Shown here: in pieces, positions 43,735 to 52,936 of the stretch
Layout: the number at the start of each line of letters is the position of its first letter
Numbering within the stretch: position 1 is the stretch's first letter
Notes under the pieces: model-generated
Told to the model about the DNA's origin: nothing
Seen by the model: only the letters and a program-made list of their open reading frames with translations
Database searches by the model: none
NCBI RefSeq assembly: GCF_002979915.1
Contig: NZ_PCQA01000006.1
Span: 124,001 to 188,000 of the forward strand
DNA: 64,000 bases
From: Arthrobacter sp. MYb213
GTDB taxonomy: Bacteria > Actinomycetota > Actinomycetes > Actinomycetales > Micrococcaceae
Reading direction: 5' to 3'
Translations under genes and position numbers: made by a program

Positions 43735-45258
43735 TTATTCACCGTCGAGGTGAGTCTCTGCCGTGATCAGTTGCCGTTCGCGTGGATCACGCTGGGCGTG
43801 ATGCACGCGAGGCGACTCGCCTTGGATCACCCGTTCATGGAGCAACGGGATTGCCGCATCGGTGCCCAATACGCGGGCCTCGGCCAGCATAATTGCCTGT
43901 TGGCGTTCTTTGCCTGCAGGAGTTTTTGCCGCGTCGGATATCGCCTGATCAACGTTTGTGTCGCAGAGCTGGGAAATGCCAAATCCGCCCTCACAGCTAA
44001 AGTCTGAGGCAAGGTAGGCTACCGGGTCCCCGGAGTCGAGCACCGTGGCACGCGAAAGAATGAATGCATCAAATTTCCCGTCGAGGGCATCAGCCTCAAT
44101 GTATTGGTATTCACGGACATCTTGCTGCACCTCGAAGCCGGCAGCTTCCAGTTGTTGCTCTAGCATCACCGCGACCTCGGGCAATTCGGCTCGGTCGGTG
44201 AAGGTTCCCAGCGTGATCTGCACACCATCAACCTTGGCCGGTTGCGCTCGTTTGCCCAGCGCCGCGGTATAGCCCGGCTCGCCGCGATGCAGCTGCGCAT
44301 AGCTGAGCGCCGGTCCGAGCAGTCCCTCGGCAATATCGGCACGCCCCTCATATACGGATTCAACAATTGCCGCCCGATCGATCGCCTCGCGGGCCGCGGC
44401 GCGTACCGCCGGGTCCGCGAACGGACCGCTGTCGGTGTTCAGATACAGCGTATTAGTGCGGGGCATGGGCACATCGGTGAGCAGCTGCTGGTCAATGGAC
44501 GCGGCCTGTCCGGCAGGGATCGCCTCAACCACGTCGGCGGTGCCGGTGCGTAGCGCGGCTGCCCGGGCAGTGCCATCGGGTACAAACTGTACGTCTATGC
44601 CCGAGGCTTGGGCAGTTTCACCCCAATAGTCATCAAAACGATCTAGTGATGCGCCGCTGACCCCATCCACGTCAACTAACTCGAACGGCCCGGTTCCGGT
44701 GCCTTGGGGATTCACTGTTTGCGGGGTGTACGCAGCGTCATCAAAGATGGCAAGCTGTGGGCTGGAAAGCCGTTGCGGTAGCAGCGGGTCCGGGCTGCCG
44801 GTGGTGATACGCACGGAGTTTTCACCGCCGCTGCGCACGGTGAGTTGAACTCCATCAAGGATCCGCGGCACCGGGGTGGAGTCGATAGCTCGCTGCAGCG
44901 AGTTCACTACCGAGTCGGCGGTCATCGGCTGACCGTTGTGGAAAGTGACTTCCTCACGAATAGTAAATATCCAGGTGAGGTCATCTTCTTGGGTCCACTG
45001 TGTGGCCAGTGCTGGCAACGCGTCACCGGCCACGTCAAGGTTCACCAAGGTTTCCGCGGTGGACCACCGGGCGAGCTTAAATGCATCATCGCTGAGCGGG
45101 TTCATTGCCGAGCGCGGAGGTTGCATGTGCGCAACCGAAATGCGGTCATCGGTAGCTTGATCGGTGCTAGTTCCGCTGGCGAAGCATCCGGTCAGTGCAA
45201 GCGTTGCGGCTAGGGGAAGCAGGAGGTAGGTGACGGGTTTTAGTCTTATTCGTGGCAT
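43735..45258 (-). CDS. Solute-binding lipoprotein (SBP family 5) of the putative metal-complex importer
   Basis: 507 residues; lipobox LTGC with Cys25. The family-5 core is present (PALATQWTQEDDLTWIFTIR, TFHNGQPMTADSVVNSLQRA near residues 75-125; AIDRAAIVESVYEGRA near 290). It is closer in style to NikA/CntA-type binding proteins than to OppA, as in the short DDRISVAHMQPPRSAMNPLSDDA segment. Position under a Zur/Fur-like box suggests it binds a metal chelate such as an opine metallophore. A peptide or free nickel remains possible; no ligand residues can be assigned from sequence alone. Confidence 0.88.
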   Translation of the reverse strand: MPRIRLKPVTYLLLPLAATLALTGCFASGTSTDQATDDRISVAHMQPPRSAMNPLSDDAFKLARWSTAETLVNLDVAGDALPALATQWTQEDDLTWIFTIREEVTFHNGQPMTADSVVNSLQRAIDSTPVPRILDGVQLTVRSGGENSVRITTGSPDPLLPQRLSSPQLAIFDDAAYTPQTVNPQGTGTGPFELVDVDGVSGASLDRFDDYWGETAQASGIDVQFVPDGTARAAALRTGTADVVEAIPAGQAASIDQQLLTDVPMPRTNTLYLNTDSGPFADPAVRAAAREAIDRAAIVESVYEGRADIAEGLLGPALSYAQLHRGEPGYTAALGKRAQPAKVDGVQITLGTFTDRAELPEVAVMLEQQLEAAGFEVQQDVREYQYIEADALDGKFDAFILSRATVLDSGDPVAYLASDFSCEGGFGISQLCDTNVDQAISDAAKTPAGKERQQAIMLAEARVLGTDAAIPLLHERVIQGESPRVHHAQRDPRERQLITAETHLDGE

Positions 45259-45282
45259 CTGTGTGGTTTTCCTTTGTCTAAC

Positions 45283-45966
45283 TTAGAAGTCTGGGGTCGG
45301 CGGGTGCAGGGTCAGCATCCCGGTGCAGCGTTGCGCAAAATGAGGATCATGGGTCACCATCAGCAACGCGATATTCGATTGCTCGGCGCTGTCTAATAAC
45401 GCGGTTAATACCGACTCGCCGGTGTCCGGATCCAACGCGCTGGTTGGCTCATCGGCCACCAGCACGGCGGGTTGGACCGCGAGGGCCCGAGTGATGGCAG
45501 CTCGTTGCAGTTGCCCTCCGGAGAGCTGGGCTGGGTGCCGGTTCAGCAATTGCGGGTCAAAGTGGGCAAGTTCGGCAGCTTCCAACATCAATTTTTCGCT
45601 CATGGTGCTGTCGGTAAGCCGCTTGATGGCCTGCTCAATCGAGCTGCGAATTGTCCATCTCGGGACAAATGCTGCGGCCGGGTCTTGGGGTACACCCTGC
45701 ACTAGGTGACGCCGGCGCCGGTCCGGGCGCAGCTTGGTGTCTGCCCATTTTTTGCCTTGCACGCAGACCTGGCCATTGGCTGCTGCATGAAGTCCCAACA
45801 CCACCTGAGCTAGCGTGGATTTTCCGGCGCCGGAGATCCCTACGAGTGCTAATGACTGGCCCGCATGAACGGCGAAACTCGTTTCGGCAAGCACCTGAAG
45901 GCGGTGGCGTCCGTGACCGCGGTTAGCCCGCACGCGGGAAACTTCAAGTATCGGCTCGCCCCTCAT
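45283..45966 (-). CDS. ABC transporter ATP-binding protein (DppF/NikE-like)
   Basis: 227 residues, a short single ATPase domain. Walker A GISGAGKST is near residue 42, signature LSGGQLQRAAI near 145 and Walker B VLVADEPTSALD near 168. The Q-loop region reads QGVPQDPAAAFVPRWTI, as in NikE/DppF, and the C-terminal oligopeptide-transporter extension is absent. Its start overlaps the stop of the other ATPase by four bases, so the two form a heterodimer made together. Confidence 0.9.
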   Translation of the reverse strand: MRGEPILEVSRVRANRGHGRHRLQVLAETSFAVHAGQSLALVGISGAGKSTLAQVVLGLHAAANGQVCVQGKKWADTKLRPDRRRRHLVQGVPQDPAAAFVPRWTIRSSIEQAIKRLTDSTMSEKLMLEAAELAHFDPQLLNRHPAQLSGGQLQRAAITRALAVQPAVLVADEPTSALDPDTGESVLTALLDSAEQSNIALLMVTHDPHFAQRCTGMLTLHPPTPDF

Positions 45967-46691
45967 GCGTTCTGTTCCGGGGTACCTATGGCGAGCTCAC
46001 ACATTTTGCCGTCGTCAATAATTAGGTGGCGGGTGGCTAACACGCGAGCGACGGCCCAATCGTGGGTGACCACCACCATCGTCTGTTGCTTCCCAAGAAC
46101 CTGGTCGAGCAATCGCAGGGTCTGGTCACGAGACTCATGATCTAGTGCGCTGGTTGGTTCATCTGCGAGAATCAGTGGAGCCTCGGTGAGCACCGCGAGC
46201 GCTATCGTTGCACGCTGGGCCTGACCTCCCGAGAGTTCCGCTGGGCGTCGCCGTCTGAGTTCCGGATCTCCCAACCCGACCGCTTCCAGAGCCTGGCCTA
46301 CCTGCTCCAAACTTTTGCCTGATACCTTGGCCAATTGGCGTTCAAGTTTCGACAATGGATGCAACGCATCCATGCCCCGCTGCGGGATAAAAGCAATTTT
46401 GGTGAGGGAGCTCGTGCGCTCACCGGTGAAGGACAGCCCCGCGGCCCACCGTCCACTGAGCGTAGCGAGCAACAAGGATTTACCACTTCCCGACAAGCCG
46501 GTCACCACTACACGCTCCCCGGCAAAGAGCTCTAGTGCCTCAATATCGAGCAAGGGTCGCTGAATACTGTCAGCGTGCACTCGCACGTTACGCAAGCTAA
46601 TGGCAGGTTCTCCCCTGTCCGGACCGCAGGCGTATTGATCGCTACTTTCAGAGGTAGCCCCAAGCTGTTGTACCGCTTCCTTGATACTCAT
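45963..46691 (-). CDS. ABC transporter ATP-binding protein (DppD/NikD-like)
   Basis: 242 residues. Walker A GLSGSGKSLL, Q-loop IPQRGMDALHPLSKL, signature LSGGQAQRATI and Walker B LILADEPTSALD. About 30 residues precede the ATPase core. First gene of the importer operon. Three in-frame ATGs lie at 46709, 46703 and 46691; the first two fall in the Zur-like box, and none has a clear ribosome site. With GATAAT as -10, transcription would begin within a few bases of the ATG at 46691, so a leaderless message is likely. Start choice is therefore uncertain by six codons. Confidence 0.85.
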   Translation of the reverse strand: MSIKEAVQQLGATSESSDQYACGPDRGEPAISLRNVRVHADSIQRPLLDIEALELFAGERVVVTGLSGSGKSLLLATLSGRWAAGLSFTGERTSSLTKIAFIPQRGMDALHPLSKLERQLAKVSGKSLEQVGQALEAVGLGDPELRRRRPAELSGGQAQRATIALAVLTEAPLILADEPTSALDHESRDQTLRLLDQVLGKQQTMVVVTHDWAVARVLATRHLIIDDGKMCELAIGTPEQNA

Positions 46692-46693
46692 AA

Positions 46694-46708
46694 TGAGAAT
46701 CATTATCA
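46694..46708. promoter_or_regulatory. Zur/Fur-like box TGAGAATCATTATCA before the metal-importer operon
   Basis: A 7-1-7 dyad (TGAGAAT-C-ATTATCA) with one mismatch between arms, fitting the TGANAAT-N-ATTNTCA pattern of actinobacterial Zur sites and also close to the classic Fur box. It abuts the ATG at 46691 and contains GATAAT on the minus strand, the probable -10. Binding would shut off the importer in metal-replete cells. Confidence 0.68.
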
Positions 46709-47352
46709 CTTAGTGATTGAGGTGTGCGCAAATCTTGGTTTCAAGTGACGCCGGAAATTTTAGCCTTGATCCCAAAGGCCTGGCGTTGAGTGGATTCATG
46801 GTTAATTCAAGTCAGAACGTATTTTCTGTGACTACTCACTGCCTAATTCAGGATTGAATACCTCCAGTGCACGCCTGGAAATAATCGTTATTCACGAGAC
46901 GTAGGATTCCTTGAGAACAACGAGTAAAGGCCCGATTTCGGCGGCCATTGACACTTCCCTTTTGTAAGCTTCCGGCTCATGAGCGCCATTCGGATTACGG
47001 CAAGATGCTAGATCACCCCAGCACTCGGGCAAAGTAGGTTAATTGAACATTCCGTCATTCTTGCTCCAGGAAACCAAATGGCATAAAGGATAGTACAAAA
47101 TGCTTAGGGAAGTTGCCCGACAAGCACCAAATTTTATGGATCCCTAGTTCAAACATCGATCGACGAAGTTATGCAAACCGAGGCGCGTCAGGAACTGGCC
47201 GTGATCAGCGATCTATCACGAAGGTTCTACAAGGCGTGATGACTACGGTGCGAAAGTGCCGCACCACGGGGGGCCATGGCCCCCGAGCCGCAGACGACAA
47301 CGTGGCGATGACTACAGAACCAAAAAAGTGGTCCTCCCCGTTGTTTGTGCAA
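46709..47352. other. Intergenic region without a credible gene
   Basis: About 640 bases. It contains the upstream promoter part of the metal-importer operon (TTGAAA at about 46740 on the minus strand), a partial dyad AATAA-TCG-TTATT near 46879-46891 that only faintly resembles a second metal box, and the 16-base palindrome GGGGGCCATGGCCCCC at 47269-47284 near the end of the IclR gene. No open frame here resembles a known family. Confidence 0.45.
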
Positions 47353-48147
47353 CTACTGTCCCACCACGAAGTTGGCCAGGTCAGATTCGATATTCTTCTT
47401 TGCTTCAAAGACCGATTGCACCAAACCAGCGTCATAGGCCTGACGGAACCGCACCGGTGGAACCGAAACGCTCAAACCCGCAATTACTTCACCGGCACCG
47501 TCGCGCAAAGCCACGCCCAGCGCGTTGGTTCCAGCTTCGGTCTGCTCAAAGTTCACCGAAAAACCAACGTTCCGCGCGGCCATAAGATCTTGCTCCAGAC
47601 CAGCGAACCAGCTCTCGTTGAGCGGCTTCTGCGAAATCTTTGATTCGCGTACATATAGTTCTCGTACTGTCACTTCGCCCAGCTGAGACAAGATCGCTTT
47701 GCCCGCCGAGACCGCATGTGCATCCATGACCTCGCCTTGGCGGTCCCCCACCCGCAATGGCCTTGAGCCTTGGACGGTAGCCAAAAACCTGACCTGCGTT
47801 CCAGCGCGCACCATCAGGTTAACCGTTTCATCGATTTCCATGGAAAGTATCTTCATCTGCGGCAAGACTCGTTTGCGTAGTTCGGCAGTCCACGACATGC
47901 CTGCAGGGGCAACCCCGAGTGCCGGGCCTGGAATGTATCTTTGTGCAGCATCTTGGGCCGCAAAGCCGCGGTAAACCAGCATGGACAGTAAACGGTGAGC
48001 GGTAGACCGGGATACGCCAAGTTCCACGGCAGCATCGCTCAACCGCAGTGCCCCAAAGTCACGCAGCAACTCAATGAGCGCCAACGCGTTGTCCACCGAT
48101 TCGATGGGATACGCCGGCGGTTTACGTCGAGGTTTATTAGGCTGCAT
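47353..48147 (-). CDS. IclR-family transcriptional regulator
   Basis: 264 residues. The N-terminal winged helix is LSDAAVELGVSRSTAHRLLSMLVYRGFAAQ (in two parts, residues 35-65), followed by an IclR effector domain (LSMEIDETVNLMVRAGTQVRFL, HAVSAGKAILSQLGE, GVALRDGAGEVIAGLSVSVP). IclR proteins such as PobR and PcaR control aromatic catabolism. It is divergent from the FAD monooxygenase gene at 48585, its likely target, and would respond to a hydroxybenzoate-type ligand. Confidence 0.9.
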   Translation of the reverse strand: MQPNKPRRKPPAYPIESVDNALALIELLRDFGALRLSDAAVELGVSRSTAHRLLSMLVYRGFAAQDAAQRYIPGPALGVAPAGMSWTAELRKRVLPQMKILSMEIDETVNLMVRAGTQVRFLATVQGSRPLRVGDRQGEVMDAHAVSAGKAILSQLGEVTVRELYVRESKISQKPLNESWFAGLEQDLMAARNVGFSVNFEQTEAGTNALGVALRDGAGEVIAGLSVSVPPVRFRQAYDAGLVQSVFEAKKNIESDLANFVVGQ

Positions 48148-48584
48148 AGTTTGAATTTTACGACGGAACCTCGGGCATCACGAAAGGGCGAGGTGAATTG
48201 CTCTCGCTCACTATCGGGCCAATCAAAAGCTGTTTCGCCCAGTGCTCTAACCACTTGGTTTTTCACCTTCTTCGCCGGAGAGTGAAAGCGCAATTGCACG
48301 GCGGGTCGAGGAACGCTTGCCAGATATTCAAAAGAACCGCCGGCGCGGTGGCAAAACCGTATTCCAGCGTTCAGTCCAAACAGCTTCAAGCAACAGCGAG
48401 CCAGTACTTTGTTCTGCTTCTCCGGCAGGTGAGCCACTTACCTCTTTGATTCCAGTCTTCCGAACGGATAATTGGGGTCACCTTCAGGATTCTGTTCCGC
48501 AAGGCAGAACTCCATAGCTAGGTTGTGCCTTGGAACACTATGGTCAGTAGGAGTTCAGCACGCCAAAACTTCAGGAGTTGCATC
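48148..48584. other. Divergent promoter region between IclR and FAD monooxygenase genes
   Basis: About 440 bases without a credible gene. It must contain both promoters and an IclR operator, but I see no convincing palindrome. Overlapping short frames have unusual composition and no ribosome sites. Confidence 0.4.
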
Positions 48585-50501
48585 ATGCAGTACTACGAAA
48601 ATGGATATCACCCCGGCGACCCGGAACTTCAGCCAGCTAACCCAGCGCTGGAGGACTCGGAGACGATCCCCGAGCAGGTTGATGTTCTCGTAGTAGGTAC
48701 CGGCCCGGCCGGTGCGGTGCTCTCCGCACAGCTCTCCGAGTTCCAGGAAATCTCTACCCTCATCGTGGAGCGTAACGCCGAACCGCTTAAGCTCGGCCAC
48801 GCCGACGGCGTCGCATGCCGAACCGTGGAAATGTTTAACGCCTTCGGCTTGGCAGATCGGCTAATCCGTGAAGCCTACGCGGTGAACGAGACCGTCTTCT
48901 GGCGTCCGGATGAAAATGAACGCGAGAATATCTCGCGCAGCGGCAGAGTAAAAGACGTTGCCGAGGGACTTAGCGAATACCCGCACCTGATTGTTAATCA
49001 GGCTCGTTTGCAGGAATTTCTCTTCGAGAAAATGGGGAAAAATCCGAGCCGTCTCGCGCCTCACTATGGTGTTGAGCTGCTCAGTGTCGAAGACACCGAA
49101 GAGGTCGACTACCCGCTGCGAGCGCAGCTTCGTCGGGGCGGCGAACGGGGTGAAGAATTCACCGTGCAGGCCAAATACATTGTTGGTGCCGACGGCGCCC
49201 GTTCAAACGTACGCCGTTCCATGGGCATCAAGCTCGAAGGCGATGCTAAAAACCATGCGTGGGGCGTGATGGATATTCTTGCCACCACCACCTTCCCTGA
49301 CATTCGTTTCAAGGCTGCCATTCAATCGGCAGACGGTGGCAATATCTTGTTGATCCCACGCGAAGGTGGACATATGGTCCGCCTATACGTGGATCTTGGG
49401 AAGCTTGACCCCACCGACCGCGAAGCACGTAGTCGCTTCACCTCGGATCAACTCATCGATACGGCACGTCGCATCATGCACCCGTACACCTTGGACGTCA
49501 AGGAAATCGCCTGGTGGTCTGTCTACGAGGTAGGTCAGCGACTAGCCAGCCGCTTCGACAACTTGACCGCCGATTCGGCCGAAGATACCGAGCCTCGCAT
49601 CTTCATCGCCGGGGACGCTTGCCACACGCACTCGGCCAAGGCCGGCCAGGGCATGAACGTGTCCATGCAGGACGCCTTCAACCTTGGTTGGAAGCTGGCC
49701 GCGGTACTTCGCGGACAAAGCCCACAGTCTCTGCTGCGCACCTATTCTCAAGAACGTCAGGTTATTGCTCAGGAACTGATCGACTTTGACACCAAATGGT
49801 CCAAGACCATGTCCACTGCTCCGAAGGACCCAAATAATCCTGAAGCTGGTGGCATGGATCCGGAGGAAGTTCAGGCGCAGTTCGTTCAGGGCGGTCGGTT
49901 CACCGCAGGGTTCGGAACGCAATACACGAAGTCTTTGCTCACCGGCGGCACCACCCATCAGCACCTAGCTGCTGGCTTCCCGGTAGGCGAACGTTTCTAT
50001 TCCTCACCAGTCACGCGGATTGCTGATGCCCACCAAGTCGGGCTCGGACACACCGCCAAGGCTGACGGCCGCTGGCGACTGTACGCGTTCGCCGATCAGA
50101 ACGCCTCCGGCGCTTCACCGAAGTTCGATGCACTGATGGAATTCCTAGCTCAGCACGCGCAGTCACCGTTGAATGCTTTCAGCGCAGCCGGCACAGAATC
50201 CGCGTTTGATCTCAAAGGAATTTTCCAAGGATCCCACACCGACACTACGGTGGCGCAGCTACCAGCGGTGTTGTTGCCCAAGGTCGGTTCTTTGCAGCTC
50301 ACCGACTACGAAAAGGCCTATTGCTCAGAACTTGTTGATGGCCAAGAAATTTTCGAAGCCCGTTCAATAAGCCGTGAAAATGGCGCTTTGGTCGTAGTAC
50401 GTCCAGATCAGTATGTGGCACAGGTTCTTCCACTGACTGCAACCGCAGAACTTACCGAGTTCTTCAGCGCGTTCATGAACCCTGCGCTGGTCAAGATCTA
50501 A
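48585..50501 (+). CDS. FAD-dependent aromatic monooxygenase, 3-hydroxybenzoate 4-monooxygenase-like
   Basis: 638 residues. Group A flavin hydroxylase with the GxGxxG motif VVGTGPAGAVLSAQL (about 36-50), the DG motif VGADGARSNVRRSMG near 218, and the GD motif FIAGDACHTHSAKAGQGMNVSMQDA near 360 in two parts. The C-terminal thioredoxin-like domain (about 440-638) is typical of phenol 2-monooxygenase and MobA, 3-hydroxybenzoate 4-hydroxylase, which forms protocatechuate using NADPH and oxygen. The start is fixed by CAGGAG upstream of 48585. No ring-cleavage genes are adjacent. The IclR gene is divergent and an MFS carrier follows a terminator. Confidence 0.9.
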   Translation: MQYYENGYHPGDPELQPANPALEDSETIPEQVDVLVVGTGPAGAVLSAQLSEFQEISTLIVERNAEPLKLGHADGVACRTVEMFNAFGLADRLIREAYAVNETVFWRPDENERENISRSGRVKDVAEGLSEYPHLIVNQARLQEFLFEKMGKNPSRLAPHYGVELLSVEDTEEVDYPLRAQLRRGGERGEEFTVQAKYIVGADGARSNVRRSMGIKLEGDAKNHAWGVMDILATTTFPDIRFKAAIQSADGGNILLIPREGGHMVRLYVDLGKLDPTDREARSRFTSDQLIDTARRIMHPYTLDVKEIAWWSVYEVGQRLASRFDNLTADSAEDTEPRIFIAGDACHTHSAKAGQGMNVSMQDAFNLGWKLAAVLRGQSPQSLLRTYSQERQVIAQELIDFDTKWSKTMSTAPKDPNNPEAGGMDPEEVQAQFVQGGRFTAGFGTQYTKSLLTGGTTHQHLAAGFPVGERFYSSPVTRIADAHQVGLGHTAKADGRWRLYAFADQNASGASPKFDALMEFLAQHAQSPLNAFSAAGTESAFDLKGIFQGSHTDTTVAQLPAVLLPKVGSLQLTDYEKAYCSELVDGQEIFEARSISRENGALVVVRPDQYVAQVLPLTATAELTEFFSAFMNPALVKI

Positions 50502-50517
50502 TTCTTGTAAGTTCATT

Positions 50518-50553
50518 CATGGCCCGAGCCGTCATCTGACGGCTCGGGCCATG
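50518..50553 (+). terminator. Intrinsic terminator after the monooxygenase
   Basis: CATGGCCCGAGCCGTCA and its exact complement form a perfect 17-base stem with a 2-base centre, followed by TCATCTTCG. There is only a weak T-tract. Confidence 0.75.
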
Positions 50554-50603
50554 TCATCTTCGTCAATGATTTGGCCTAACTTGAGAACATAAGATGTTCG
50601 TAG

Positions 50604-51794
50604 ATGATGGGTTCAACGGTAGGAAAAATATTGAGCAAGTCACCGGCTGTGGCACCTCGGCAGCTGCCCGACTCGGCGTTGCGTTTTGTTGGATTTTTAG
50701 CGTTCTTTGACCGATATGCCACACCGCCCATGTTCGTCGCCCTCTCGTTGAGCACGGCATTATCGTTGTCTCAAGCGGTAGAACTTGTGGCCGGATACTC
50801 CTTGCTTTACGCATTGGGGCAGCCGATTTGGGGGCTACTAAGCGATCGGTTCGGCCGCCTCACGGTGCTTCGCTATGCATTGTTAGGCGCCACCCTAGGC
50901 GCAATCGCCAGCACGCTATTCACTTCTTTTCTCGCCCTACTGATAGCCCGGGCGTTGACCGGACTGATGTTCGGTGCCCTCTATCCCACATTATTGACGT
51001 TGCTGGGCGATACCCGCGTTGGGCTTGCTAAGGCTCGTGGACTCTCGGATCTGCAGATCTTTTCGTCCTTGGGCACCACCTTGGCGACGCTCGTTGCCGG
51101 TGCCATCGCCACATCCATTGATTGGCGTTTGGTCTTCTTACTTCCCGCATTCGGAGCCCTCGCTGCCCTCTGGTCGCTACGCCATGTGGCGGAGCCACAA
51201 CGCGAACAAACCGAACGGAATTTCAAAGCTGCCTTTGGCCGGGAGAATTTGTTGCTCTACGCGGTGGTCTTCCTCGAAGGCGGACTGCTCATGGGCTTCT
51301 TGACCTATATCGTGCCGGCCTTACAAAGCGTAGGGATGGGATTCTGGCTCGCCGGTGTTCTGGGCTGCGGTTTTGCGATCGGCGTGATTCTCGGAGCACG
51401 GTTCATGCGGATACTCGTGCCGAGGTTTTCTCGCACATGGCTTATCGGAATCGGCGGGATCATCCTGACTCTCAGTTTTGCACCTTCTGCGTTGTGGCCC
51501 TCCGCAGTGGCCTATACCGTGACGGCGTTCCTCATCGGTGCGGCTAACGCGATTATGCATTCCTCGATGCAAGGCTGGGCCACCGAAGTGGCACCTCAAG
51601 CTCGTGCCACAACGGTCTCGTTCTTTGTCTTCGCATTGTTCTTTGGAGCTTCGGCTGCCACTTACCTGACTGCGGATCTCGCAGAACAAGGAAACTACAC
51701 CCAGATTTTCGCAATAGGTTTCTGGCTTAGTATTCTGCTGGTGGCCGTCGCTACTTGGCTGCATGCGCATTGGTACGCAAAGCGACTAAATTAG
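50604..51794 (+). CDS. MFS transporter
   Basis: 396 residues, 12 membrane helices. The loop 2-3 motif is GLLSDRFGRLTVLRYALLG near residues 75-93. It resembles drug/metabolite MFS permeases of unknown substrate. Two starts are possible: ATG at 50604 (or 50607), or TTG at 50631, which follows TAGGAAA and may be the real one. Its position after the aromatic monooxygenase suggests, but does not show, a link to aromatic acids. Confidence 0.85.
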   Translation: MMGSTVGKILSKSPAVAPRQLPDSALRFVGFLAFFDRYATPPMFVALSLSTALSLSQAVELVAGYSLLYALGQPIWGLLSDRFGRLTVLRYALLGATLGAIASTLFTSFLALLIARALTGLMFGALYPTLLTLLGDTRVGLAKARGLSDLQIFSSLGTTLATLVAGAIATSIDWRLVFLLPAFGALAALWSLRHVAEPQREQTERNFKAAFGRENLLLYAVVFLEGGLLMGFLTYIVPALQSVGMGFWLAGVLGCGFAIGVILGARFMRILVPRFSRTWLIGIGGIILTLSFAPSALWPSAVAYTVTAFLIGAANAIMHSSMQGWATEVAPQARATTVSFFVFALFFGASAATYLTADLAEQGNYTQIFAIGFWLSILLVAVATWLHAHWYAKRLN

Positions 51795-52450
51795 AACAGC
51801 GTACTGAGCAGCACGCCAACGCCCATGGCGGTCAACGCTATACAGGCGACTAGTTCTAGACGCAGCGTAATCTCAGGCTTCTTGAACCAATGCATGGCTT
51901 TCGCGGCGACTGCGCTCAGGGTCAGCAGGTAAAGAAAGCCGACCACGGCAAAGACCGCGCCTAGTCCCATCCCCCACCACAAGGTATTTGAACCTTTAGG
52001 GATGAAACTTGGCATCATCGCCAGAAACAATAACCCTAGCTTTGGATTCAGTGCCGCCGAAAGAACACCAGCGATAAATGCTTGTCGGCCCGTCCGCCGC
52101 TGCATTGTATTAGCGTGAACATTTCGCGTCTCGGTGCGTGCAATCGCGTTATCCGCATTGGCGACGGCCCGGGAATTGCGGAATCCAGAGATTCCCAAGT
52201 ACATCAGATACAGTCCGCCAAGAATGGCGATGACCGTTTCAACTACCGGATAGCGCTGCATCACCGAGGCCGCGCCCGCACCGGCTAAGGTAGCCCACGC
52301 AAATATGGCCGTCACCATGCCAAGCGCCGCAACGATACCGTGAAACTGCCGCACCAGAGAGAAACGAAGCACTAAGAACGTGTCCGGCCCTGGCGAGAGA
52401 GTGACCATCACACATACCCCGAGGTATGCCAGAAATGAAGCCCAAGTCAT
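51791..52450 (-). CDS. LysE-family amino-acid/metabolite exporter (RhtB-like)
   Basis: 219 residues, about six membrane helices. The LysE/RhtB signature near the N-terminus is SPGPDTFLVLRFSLVRQFHG, and AALNPKLGLLFLAMMPSFI is near residue 125. It exports amino acids or related compounds. I prefer the ATG at 52450 over a TTG three codons upstream. Its stop overlaps the convergent MFS gene end by 4 bases. Confidence 0.9.
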   Translation of the reverse strand: MTWASFLAYLGVCVMVTLSPGPDTFLVLRFSLVRQFHGIVAALGMVTAIFAWATLAGAGAASVMQRYPVVETVIAILGGLYLMYLGISGFRNSRAVANADNAIARTETRNVHANTMQRRTGRQAFIAGVLSAALNPKLGLLFLAMMPSFIPKGSNTLWWGMGLGAVFAVVGFLYLLTLSAVAAKAMHWFKKPEITLRLELVACIALTAMGVGVLLSTLF

Positions 52451-52549
52451 GGTCTTCAATTATAGAAATCAGTCAAGAGGGTGCGGGAATTCATGACGCT
52501 GGCCTAGCATTAGAAGAACAGTATCTAGGCGCAGAGGAGGCGAAGAAGG

Positions 52550-52879
52550 ATGACGCAGTCACCACGGGGACCGCAACCCGAATGGCAAGCGCCCGCCTCC
52601 ACACAAAACGCTTACCCATTGTTGAGTCCAGGGTATTCCCTCGCCCAGACCTCGATGGTCCTCGGGATCCTTTCACTTTTTGTTGTCGGAGTGATCCTCG
52701 GTCCAATCGCTCTGATGAAAGCGCACGAAGCCGAACGAGATTATGGAGTTCAAGCTACGGTTGGCAAGGTTACCGGACTAATCGGTTTGATTTTTGGGGC
52801 GTTGCAAGTTCTGGCAGTCGTTGGGTATTTCCTTCTCATGCTGTTCCTAATTCCAGCCTCAATCTATGGTTCCAATTAG
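52550..52879 (+). CDS. Small DUF4190-type membrane protein (first of a tandem pair)
   Basis: 109 residues: a Pro/Gln-rich cytoplasmic N-terminus (about 35 residues), the segment AQTSMVLGILSLFVVGVILG, a basic/acidic loop KAHEAERDYG and a second membrane segment. DUF4190 proteins are common in actinobacteria and of unknown function, some near cell-envelope genes. AGAAGG precedes the ATG. The following gene is a clear paralogue. Confidence 0.8.
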   Translation: MTQSPRGPQPEWQAPASTQNAYPLLSPGYSLAQTSMVLGILSLFVVGVILGPIALMKAHEAERDYGVQATVGKVTGLIGLIFGALQVLAVVGYFLLMLFLIPASIYGSN

Positions 52880-52936
52880 TCAAAGAACGGCTGAGGCCTT
52901 GATTTACCAACCATTTTTTAGTTTTAGGAGTCACCA

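Noticed and set aside
46876-46894. A second metal box upstream of the importer operon (AATAA-TCG-TTATT)
   Set aside because: Arms are only five bases and do not extend to the TGA/TCA ends of a Zur site; it is also far from the start.
47269-47284. GGGGGCCATGGCCCCC palindrome as a terminator or operator
   Set aside because: It has no loop and no T-tract, lies downstream of the IclR gene and is most likely a chance GC-rich palindrome.
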